Below are positions 54,998 through 64,000 of a stretch of 64,000 nt of DNA, in pieces (positions within the stretch are counted from its first letter, which is position 1; every line of letters starts with the position of its first letter). The position numbers were made by a program, and so were the translations under genes. The notes under the pieces were generated by a model that was given only the letters and a program-made list of their open reading frames with translations, had not been told where the DNA came from and searched no databases. The stretch lies in contig NC_044011.1 of assembly GCF_900496995.4 (NCBI RefSeq), positions 14,602,041 to 14,666,040 on the forward strand. The letters are read 5' to 3'. Source of the DNA: Aquila chrysaetos chrysaetos (Eukaryota > Chordata > Aves > Accipitriformes > Accipitridae).

Positions 54998-56139
54998 TGT
55001 ATTGGGTTTGCGTGGCAAGGTTTTGGTAGCGAGGGGGCTACAGGGGTGGCTTCTGTGAGAAGGTGCTAGAAGCTTCCCCTATGTCAGACAGAGCCAATGC
55101 CAGCCGGCTCCAAGACAGACCTGCTGCTGGCCAAGGCCAAGCCCATCAGTGATGGTGGTAGCATGTCTGCGATAACATATTTAAGAAGGGGCAGGGGGGA
55201 GAACAAATGGCAACTTCAGCTAGAGAGAGGAGTGAGAACATGTAAGAGAAAACAACCCTGCGGACACCAAAGTCAGTGCAGAAGGAGGGGGAGGAGGTGC
55301 TCCGGGTGCCGGAGCAGAGATTCCCCTGCAGCCCGTGGTGAAGACTGTGGTGAGGCAGGCTGTCCCCCTGCAGCCCAGGGAGGCCCGTGGTGGAGCAGAT
55401 ATCCACCTGCAGCCTGGGGAGGACCCCATGTTGGAGCAGGTGGGTGCCCGAAGGAGGCTGTGACCCTGCGGGAAGCCTGCGCTGGAGCAGGCTGCTGGCA
55501 GGACCTGTGGCCCTGTGGAGAGAGGAGCCCACGGAGCAAGTTTTCTGGCAGGACTTGTGACCCCGTGGGGGACCCATGCTGGAGCAGTCTGCGCCTGAAG
55601 GACTGCAGCCTGTGGAAGGGACCCACGCTGGAGCAGTTTGTGAAGAACTGCAGCGCGTGGGAAGGACTCATGCTGGAGAAGTTCACGGACTGTCTCCTGT
55701 GGGAGGGACCCCACACCCACACTGGAGCAGGGGGAGTGGGGAGCCCTGCCCCTGAGGAGGAAGGAGCGGCCCAGAATGTGTGATGAACTGACTGCAACCC
55801 CCCCATTCCCCATCACCCTGCGCTGCTGGGGGGGGGGAGGTAGAGAAAATTGGGAGTGGAGTTGAGCCTGGGAAGAAGGGAGGGGTGGGGGGAAGGTGTT
55901 ATAAGATTTGCTTTTATTTCTCATTATCCTACTCTGATTTGATTGGTAATAAATTAAATTAATTTTCCCCAAGCTGAGTCTGTTTTGCCCGTGATGGTAA
56001 TTGGTGAGTGATCTCTCCCTGTCCTTATCTTGACCCACGAGCCTTTTGTTTTATTTTCTCTCCCCTGTCTAGCTGAGTGGGGGAGTGATAGAGTGGCTTT
56101 GGTGGGCACCTGGCCTTCAGCCAGGGTCAACCCACCGCA
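54998..56139 (+). mobile_element. avian ERVL-like solo LTR with target-site duplication
   Basis: Complete 1,142-bp LTR beginning TGTATTGGGTTTGCG and ending GTCAACCCACCGCA, flanked by perfect 5-bp duplications CTTAG (54,993-54,997 and 56,140-56,144). It has a TATA-like atatttaag near 55,176, AATAAA near 55,949 and an internal array of about 46-bp units with the theme 'gctggagcag' from roughly 55,420 to 55,735. No internal retroviral sequence follows, so the provirus was lost by LTR-LTR recombination. The sequence is a family I associate with bird ERVL elements; the exact name is not assigned. Orientation follows from the poly(A) signal. Open frames across it are accidental. Confidence 0.9.
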
Positions 56140-56144
56140 CTTAG

Positions 56145-59100
56145 AAAGCGTAGGGCCTGCTTCAAAACTGAGCCTGACACAGTCAGCAGATTGGAGAGAG
56201 GCTGTGGATCTGTGCTGAGGCACGCTGGAATGGTGGGGTACCTCCTCCACACTCTACAGAGCAGTACAGAAAGTGTACATTAGTGTTAACTTGCATTGTG
56301 TGGCTCTGCTTCTCTCTTCTCCGAGTAGATTTCCTAAGGTTCCGGGAAAGCTTTGCTTTTGGCCAAGGCAACAGACATGGACTGAATATGAGGAAGTCCT
56401 GCTGGCAGCTCCATTGGCACAAGGGCTGAAATACCGGCACTGCAAGGAGTGGCAACAGTTACTGACAGCTGCTCAGGGACCTGAGCTGAGCTCTGCATCT
56501 TGGTACACGTGATCTGTTCAAAAGCATGGATGCATGGACAGCATGGCAGCAAGGCTGTACTACAGAGGAAGTGTGCTTCATGGTTTTGGCTAAATTTCAT
56601 TAAAATATGTCCTTTCTAATGGCAGGCTCGATAGAAGCCCATACTTAAGGACAGTCAGTTTCTCTTACTTGTAGAGATGATCATGGATCATTTGGCAAAT
56701 ATACATTAACGAAGCGTGCTGCAAAAGACTTCTTGCTTCTTTCTGCGTTTTGTTCTGGTTTTGGTACGAGTGGGATTTCATTGTCCGATGACAACAACAG
56801 GCATTTTTACAAACAAAACCAAATGAACAAAACAAGAGCTGTAGAAATGGAAACATACTGGCTCAGGTAGGACGAACAGCCAGCCTTTATCACCACTGGT
56901 AGTACATCTAGATTTCATTACGAAGGTACGCTGCTGTAACTAACAGCATAATACTTACAGTGTTGAAGTAGGAATGTTAAGTGGAATTTGTTTTCTTTAA
57001 GTAGCCTAGCTACTCCTGATCGTTCATAGCTATGAAGTATCTTGCCACATTAAAACATTTGTTGACTTTTAGGAAGCAATAAATAACGGAGTCAATGACA
57101 GAACTCCAAAATGAACTCTCCCTTAGTTGTGTTTACTTTTTAAGATTAAAAGGTGTGGAAATACAATCAAGGAAAAGTACTTAACCTGGTTAAGAATGAA
57201 TCATTTTGCAATGTTGAAGAAGTTATTTAAAGCAAACAGAAAGAAATCTACTTTTTTTTTTTTTTCTTTTTTTCTTGTGACTGACTACCGCTTGTGACTG
57301 GAGCTATTATTTTATGGGATTTGGAGCTGAACAGCCAGAAAGCAGATTTTTTAAACATCAAGATAGCAACTTAAGGCCCTGCAGTGTAAACAGGAGCACA
57401 GTTTAAACTATTCAATGTTTGTAACACTAGTATCTTCTAAGAAATTCTCCCCCTGCAGAAGCAGAATGATTATCAGACCAGTGACCAAGAAGATACTTGA
57501 TACAAAGCTGACAAAAAATATTGATTGATTGCAGAGGACTGCAAACTTCGCTTTCAGAAGTGATAATCATCTGTTCTTTCTATTGAGCAGATGATAGATT
57601 TGTAGGTGTTTGGTACTTCTGAAGTCAAGGCAGAGGTGTCTTGCCAAGTAACTTTGAAATTACTCCTTCGGAAATACACAGGGGCTGAAGGACCAGCCCA
57701 CAGTCTTGAATGACAGCAGATTTTCACTGATTATTCAGTGGTTCCTGCAAAGCTGTCCTCTTTTGTTTGGTAGAAAATTCACAACTTCAGCAGGTGGGCA
57801 GACTGAATGAGTAATGAGCAACTCGGTCACAAATTTCTGAGTTAAAAGATAAAACCTGAAGTTATCTCTAGCTGTAATAATAATTCAGATGGGGTTTAAC
57901 AAAGAAGCTTGAACAAAACTATAGTTGTGCTGTAATTACTCAAATTCTTGATGGAACCGTTAAAAACCCGAATATACTGTTCCACTGCTCAAGCAGTGAG
58001 AGGCAGTGAGTTTAACATCACTATGGAGCATCAGACAATAAAGGGTATTTCAAATAAACCATTATCATAGCTGAACACATATAAAAATAATCTCTTTATT
58101 GTGATTTTTTTTTTCTCTTTACCTGACAGTGGTATTTCTTAAGCATAAATATTAACATGAAAAAGTATCTCTGCTGAGCCTGCAATTTCATGTTTCTTGC
58201 AGCAGCAGTGCTGTCATAACCAACTTCTTCCCCGGCTGCTTGTTCCCTGCCCTACACTGCCCCTTCTTTCTGGGCAGTACACCAGCGTGCGAGGCCACAC
58301 TGCCCACCAAATGAGGGACCTGACCAAGTGGAGTCACCGCTTCCCACCCTCTTCACCCTGGATGTTGCCAGCAGCAACACTGGCTTCAGTAAGCCTCCTT
58401 CCTTTGCCCTTGCACAATCCGTGAGTCGTCTGAAATGCTCTGCAGAGCTGAAATAGAGAACAGATTTGACAGAAAAATAGCATTTTTTAAGACTGGTTGT
58501 TTTTCAATGGGATCAGTTCAGTTGAGCCCATTCAACCTGTAACTAACTGAGCAAACACCATGTTCTCCAAACAGTGGAGAAGGAGAGGTGAGAGCAGGAA
58601 TAAGGTAAGGACCCAGGGCTGTTGAATGTCTCAAAAAATGGTGCATCCGTGTGTACCCTTCTGATACAACCAGCCACCTGGGGAGTTGAGCTAAACTGTT
58701 GTACTCTGCACTGGAGCAGAGCTGGAGTGCTGTAAAAAAAGAGCATCTGACTAAGCAGTAACTAATAGCCGAGGCGGCAGCACCTTTAGCAGCTGTAGTC
58801 ATTTTGGAAATGAACTTGTGACTATCCCCTAAACCACAGCTACCTCAATAGCCGACCTTACCCTGAATTAGGAAAGATTTATTCTTCTGTTTTCCTACTC
58901 TGAGAGCATTTCAGACTAAGTGAGATGAAATAAAAACACATTTAAAGAAATTATATTGGTAGATGAAGACTCTAAAGTAAAGTTTTAAAATGGGCAACAC
59001 TAAAATAATTCTGTACGATGTCATCTTTTTTACCTCAAAACGCTTGTATACTTTGAAGTAAAATCAATTGATTTTAAATCTATTACTCTAATACAAGAGA

Positions 59101-59350
59101 GATAATAAACTCAACACCACTTACAATAAACTTTACAATAATTGTCACGTTATAATAAACTGGAAAAAATTAATATGCAGTGACTTTTTGTGCTAAATCC
59201 ACTGTTTTAAGCTTTAGTGAGCTATTTGTTCATCTGTGTGATGGAGGTTTTAGTCCTATAGACAACACATCGCTTGGCTTTTAAACCAATTCAGTAAGAG
59301 CTCTTTCAGGAAGATCAAAAACCAACAACCTTTCACCTTCAACTCAATAA
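56145..59350. other. intergenic sequence between solo LTR and ZBTB2 tail
   Basis: AT-rich sequence with no supported gene. A pyrimidine run lies near 57,252-57,276. Part of it could belong to a longer ZBTB2 3' UTR, because another - strand AATAAA lies near 58,095. Confidence 0.5.
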
Positions 59351-59354
59351 ATCA

Positions 59355-60637
59355 TATCCCATTTAATTCGGTTTTTATTCAATGAAATGATGTATAAAAA
59401 CTTACAAATCTGAGAACTTAACTATACACAAAAAGATGATATTCAGTTTAAACGTATACACAGAGAAGAGCTGTGGTTTGTGACTTGCCCTCTCCCACCC
59501 CTCCCCCCAAAACACACACTGTCTCCATTTACGATGGGGCAATTATTCTGTCCGCTTATGCCTTCTGTTGGCCCAGTTATTGCTCGGTGGGCTTCATTGC
59601 TGCTGTCAGTTTAGGTTTTTAGGCTACCAGCAAAAAATCTGGGCATCTATATAAAATAATAAGAATCAACAACTTGATTTTTAACACAAAGATGCAGTGC
59701 TACCATCAGCAGTAACTAAAACTACAGAATTCACCCTTTCAATTTTTCCAGACTTTGTCTTGGCTTTGAAAATAATGGGACTCTCACAGAGCAGAATTTG
59801 CCAGCCAGCACTACAGATTCACTTCAAAACAACCATGATCCCCTGTTGCTAGAACGTCTCTGCACCACTTTTTCTTCCTCTTAACTCATGCCATTAGACC
59901 AAATGAAATCATGGACATTCCTTGCTTGAGTAAGGCAATAAAGCTTTTCTCTCTCCTTTCATCCAGAATGACTCAAACCTATAGCTAACACCACATGCAT
60001 GTGCTGCACTAATGATGGTACAGTGCTCACCAGTATTGTCACTTCTCTAGTTTCCTTTGTAGCTTGGGTGCCAACACTTACCTATTAGCTTCTCTTCAAC
60101 AGGCCAATAAAAATGCACACAGCTCAGGACGTTTTAAATTTGATTAAAAATAACCTGTGCAATGACTAGTTTTGTCAAACAACTAAAAGACTTTCTGGGC
60201 TGAATCTGAGAGTAGACGGCCAGTTACTTAAAAAGGATGTGTGCATTTATTTACCTGTACCAAATATACACACAAACACTTTCTATATATATATATATAT
60301 AAATCTTTATACATATACAGTATTTTATATATATATAAAGATTGCCATCACATTATTATTACAGCTACTTAAGTCAAAATTTGACTAAGTAACTACTTTG
60401 CTTGACTTGATGCATCTGAAACAGATACCCAAAGGCATACTTGAAAGAAAACGTAAGGCTAAAAGAAACCCAACACCCTCAGCTCTTTTTAACTCAATGA
60501 ACAGAGATTTTTGCATTTGTTGCAAAAAGTTCTGAGGGTTTTAAGTTATAACCTTAATCAGCTTGCATGTGGACTTCTAAAAAGCATGGTGTTTAATTTG
60601 CCAGATCTTCCCGAAATGCCTTTTACCAGGGAAAGTA

Positions 60638-60668
<31 letters not shown>

Positions 60669-61064
60669 TTCTTTGCTTACCAAACTGATACTCTGTTTCT
60701 CATTACAGTCATCATTGTATCTAAATACACTTTTAAGCAATCTAAATTTTGTTTAAAATCTATTAAATTTGGATTAACTAATACTATCAACATAGTTAGC
60801 TGGATTATTTTTTCACACGTTCCTTTGTATTAAAATCAATTATGTTGTGGTTTGATGCAAGAGCTTTTTGTTTGTTTTGGTGGGAGAGGCAAAGTCCAAT
60901 TTCCTAACGTGCCAGTACAGTTCTGGTTGCTGAAGACAAAGGGTGGGAAGAAGGCTGGTGGAAAAGATGGCAGGGGTAAGTGAGGTAAGAGGCGGGGGGA
61001 GGGAAAAATTGATTTAATAAAAAATGAGTAAAGAAATTTTAAAAAATTGATATAAGTTTCACAT
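59355..61064 (-). other. ZBTB2: probable ZBTB2 3' UTR
   Basis: Sequence immediately downstream of the ZBTB2 stop codon, with a - strand AATAAA at 59,374-59,379. It contains (AT)n runs near 60,283-60,302 and 60,639-60,669 and a hairpin with 10-bp arms (60,302-60,311 and 60,334-60,343). The UTR end is an estimate. Confidence 0.45.
60639..60669. repeat. (AT)n microsatellite
   Basis: About 30 bp of alternating AT in the probable ZBTB2 3' UTR. Confidence 0.95.
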
Positions 61065-62427
61065 TCAGTCTAACAACACTGCTTCCTGCTCCTTTTTGAT
61101 GGAGGCTAACACTGCATTATCAGTCTCTGTGGCTTCTGTGTCCCCACCACCTAGCAGAATGGAGCGATCTTCTTCTAGTGTAAAGACAGAGTTTTGATTT
61201 TGGCACGAATGTTTGACTACTTCATTGGGAGTTGAAAATGTTTTGTCACACAAGTTACATTTGTAGGGCTTGTTGGTCTGTACTAGCATGTTGTCCATTT
61301 GACTGCCTTCCTCAAAAGTACAGAGTTCCAGAGTCTGTTTGTCCACCATCGTGTACGTGTCCATGCTCTGGTTTAGGCACACGTGTCTGGCAGCCTGGTT
61401 AGCCCTACAAAAGCTTTTGTCACAAGTGCTGCACTTGAAGGGCTTGCCAGTGTGTATGTACATGTGCTCCCTCCAGTGGCTTTTCTGAATAAATTTGCGA
61501 CCACAGATGGAACATTCGTATTTCCGTCTTTTTACTTCCCTCTCTTGGTCTGCCTGCTCCAAGTTGTCTATGTCTGCAATATCAGAAGGGGGCGGTGTCT
61601 CTGACTGCTGCTGCCCATCAATTATTGGGGAGTCTGAGATCTGCTGCAGCTCGCTGTCACTAATCATCCCTGCTTCAGGCACTTCCACGGCATCTTTATC
61701 AGCTGTGTTGTTACAGAGAGACAAAGAAATATTACTTTCTCCCTGCTGGCTAGACGTGAAGGGAACTCCCGTGTGGATCTGCAGGTGCTCACGCAAACTA
61801 CTTCGCAAATTGAACCGGCGACCGCAGAGGTGGCAGGCATAGTATTTTGGGAAACTTCCGTTCCTTTTCATAATGCTTGGCTTGACATGTGCTATTGTGA
61901 GTGAGGCAGGCTGTTCATCTGAAGAAGATGCTTCCATGTTGGCCTCTTCTCCTGCAGGTGAATTATTACCAGCAGCAGATACCAATTCTGGAGATAAAGA
62001 AGATGGCAATGGGTCAGAAGTGGACATATTTGTCCGGGTCACTTGTGGCAGAGTTGTAGCTAACTGTGAGAGCTGTGAGCCTTCAGAAACCTGCTCTTGG
62101 TTCATCCGTGATGTCTGTGGCCTTGGTTCTCGCCCGAGTTTGTCAGTCGCTGATGTAACCTTAGTGGGATGTCTTATCTGGTGATCTGCGATCTGAATGC
62201 CATATAATGAAGATGCTAATGGAAAAACTTGATCCGGGTGAGAAAAAGTTCCCTGACTTGCAAGGCTGGCCTCTTGAATTAGTGGATATGCATGCAGAAA
62301 CTTTATTCCCTGTTCTAGTCGAACTGGGTCAATGAGCTGCGGTGCCATCTTCCCAGTGTACATCAAATGCAAGAGATAACTGAAGATGTCTGGCTGTATG
62401 TCAGTTGCTTTCAAACGGACACATTCA
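61065..62427 (-). CDS. ZBTB2: ZBTB2 last coding exon (zinc finger and BTB domain protein 2), partial
   Basis: Nuclear BTB-zinc-finger transcription repressor. The exon enters after ...cacctttcag (complement of 62,428-62,430) as SECVRLKATDIQPDIF, the end of the BTB domain, and reads to a TGA at 61,065-61,067. It contains YTGKMAPQLIDPVRLEQG (BTB C-terminal helices), a Ser/Gln-rich linker, the SSSDEQPASLTIAHVKPS stretch and four fingers: CHLCGRRF...HLQIH (about 61,771-61,842), CSICGRKF...HMYIH (61,452-61,520), CSTCDKSF...HVC (61,380-61,440) and CNLCDKTF...HSC (61,205-61,268). The last two are C2HC. It ends EAVLLD, close to human ETVLLD. It carries 453 codons of a protein of about 514 residues; the BTB N-terminus is in an exon beyond the window. 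Convergent with AKAP12. Confidence 0.97.
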
Positions 62428-64000
62428 CTGAAAGGTGAAACAAAATGATCAATAAGAGATAAGGAAAATCTTTTTTACCAGATCTAGGTTATTCAAGCAT
62501 TGATAAAAATCAGAGGCATCTACTTAAATTCAAAAGACAGAATCTGCAATGAATATAGAGAAACGCTTTAATGTGAAAGAGCTAATCTTATTGGCCACTT
62601 GAAAGATGACATTTTTTTCCTCAGGGAGGTAACTGGCTTGAAAGACAAAGCTGTCCCATTGCAATCTACACCCTTCTAAATTGCTGTTACATTACAGATT
62701 TGTTGTCACATGTTAATGTATTTTGTAAATTGCAAAGACATTTTTTCCCCTTTTTTGGTTGGATTCAAACCCATCTGTAGCTGAATTTAAACCTGCTAGC
62801 ACCGGACTCTAAATTCACAATCCATTAAACTTTTCTGAGTACTTAGCCCTGAAAACACCTAAAACTCATCTGGCACTTGCCTGATTGGCTTCCATGTCTT
62901 ACCACTGTCTACAGCTACAGTTCTGCAAATGTGTGGTATCACCTTGTCTCAACTGCATTACCATCCAGAAACCATGCAGGACAAGGTGTGAATCCCCTGA
63001 GGATCTGATGCAACAGGTGTAGCCTGAGCACATCTAACCAGTGCAGGCCAGGCTCCTTACAAAGCAGAACAGTAGCTTCTTTCCTTGAATAGGGAGGAAG
63101 AAACGGTAGCACCAGGGTACGCCTGGTCAGCCTAAGGCCAGTCCCTTGGTTAGAGTGCTCAATGAGGGGAGACGCTTTGGCTGTGATGCCCTCTTCAGCC
63201 TAACAGGACTGAAACCAACACCATCCTCTAGCTGAGAGCATGCCCTATGCATGAACCGTTAGGATACTCTGGACTGAAACACCCACCACTCCTCCGGTTG
63301 AAGTGGGATCTCTGTGCAGAAAGAGAGGCAAGGTTCACAGAAGAAGAAAGAAAATCAGGAACATCTTGGTTAGGCCAGTTAGCTACCAGGAAAGGATCTG
63401 GGATTCTAATAATTTTTCAGAGTTATTTGTAGCTCTTGTATTAAACAAACATTAAATAAGAGAAATCCAGAAATGGACATGACTGCACGCTGTGTTCTGA
63501 ATGCTTTAACCACAGTAGGCTACCAAGCTGAGGAGGAAATTATAGCCAATTCTTCCATTTCTTAAGGTGCACCCTTCTTGAGCTCTCTCTCTGACTGCTT
63601 TTGAAGTCAGATATATTACTCAAAAGTAAACTTTGCAATGGTGTCTTTCAGAGATGACTGTGCGCTCTTGATGGAGCATCAAGACCGATACATCGGCCTG
63701 CAGTCCTGTCTCAGAAAGGCAAATGCACTTCTGTCCTTGATGTTTACTTTTGGCTAAGGACTCTTAAGAATTTCACTCACTCAATATAAACTTCTTGAGA
63801 TAGTTCAAATAACTGGGAAAAAGAAAAGACAAAAAAATCTTTAAAAGTTTTACACTTTTTTTATCTTTTCAATGCCCTCCATGTAACGCTGCCCGCCAAA
63901 AAAAAAAAAAAGAAACAAAAACCCCCTTATACTTTGGTAAACTAAAAAAAACCAAAAAGAAACATATTAACCTCTTCTGTAAGTCCATTTCTCAAAATCT
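62428..64000 (-). other. ZBTB2 intron, partial
   Basis: Intron upstream of the last coding exon on the - strand. The acceptor is clear. No donor or further exon is visible before the window ends. A 16-A run lies near 63,897-63,912. No other feature is supported. Confidence 0.75.

Noticed and set aside
55097-55783. 228-codon frame with Cys/Gly/Glu repeats
   Set aside because: It lies entirely inside the solo LTR and reflects the LTR's internal repeat units.

Overview
The window looks like nuclear DNA from a bird. It carries two CR1 LINE tails with the typical avian 3' signature, an ERVL-like solo LTR, CpG-island promoters and large introns. It also has the conserved vertebrate gene order AKAP12 (+ strand) followed by ZBTB2 (- strand). 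I recognised both genes from their protein sequences; the species cannot be read from the window.

Layout: 1-7.2 kb is gene-poor upstream flank with one CR1 tail. 7.25-8.8 kb is a strong CpG island holding the AKAP12 alpha first exon (N-myristoylation start MGAGSS). Exon 2 lies at 17.7 kb. A second CpG island at 20.6-21.2 kb holds the beta-isoform first exon (MLGTVTMT), which uses the same downstream acceptor as exon 2. The giant AKAP12 coding exon runs from 29,818 to 36,415. It is interrupted by an apparent 845-bp intron (33,627-34,471) that seems to be decayed former coding sequence. The last exon begins at 37,064, ends the protein after two codons, and continues as a 3' UTR to about 39.35 or 39.73 kb.

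39.7-59.3 kb is a repeat-rich intergenic region. It contains a 1.1-kb segment present twice with one visible mismatch (45.7 and 53.5 kb), broken endogenous-retroviral pol remains (47.4-48.9 kb), a diverged copy of the AKAP12 last-intron/last-exon junction (48.9-49.5 kb), a CpG-island promoter with an NRF1 site and a candidate two-exon 80-codon ORF (52.0-52.8 kb), and a complete solo LTR with a 5-bp target duplication (55.0-56.1 kb). 59.4-64 kb is the 3' part of ZBTB2 on the - strand: probable 3' UTR, the last coding exon with four zinc fingers and the end of the BTB domain, then intron. The rest of the BTB domain lies beyond the window.

AKAP12 is a cytoplasmic and membrane scaffold for PKA and PKC. 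ZBTB2 is a nuclear BTB zinc-finger repressor. They are convergent neighbours, and nothing in the window shows that they act together. No tRNA, rRNA, CRISPR or bacterial-type feature was seen. Splice sites and isoforms are inferred from sequence, reading phase and remembered human AKAP12/ZBTB2 proteins, not from transcripts.
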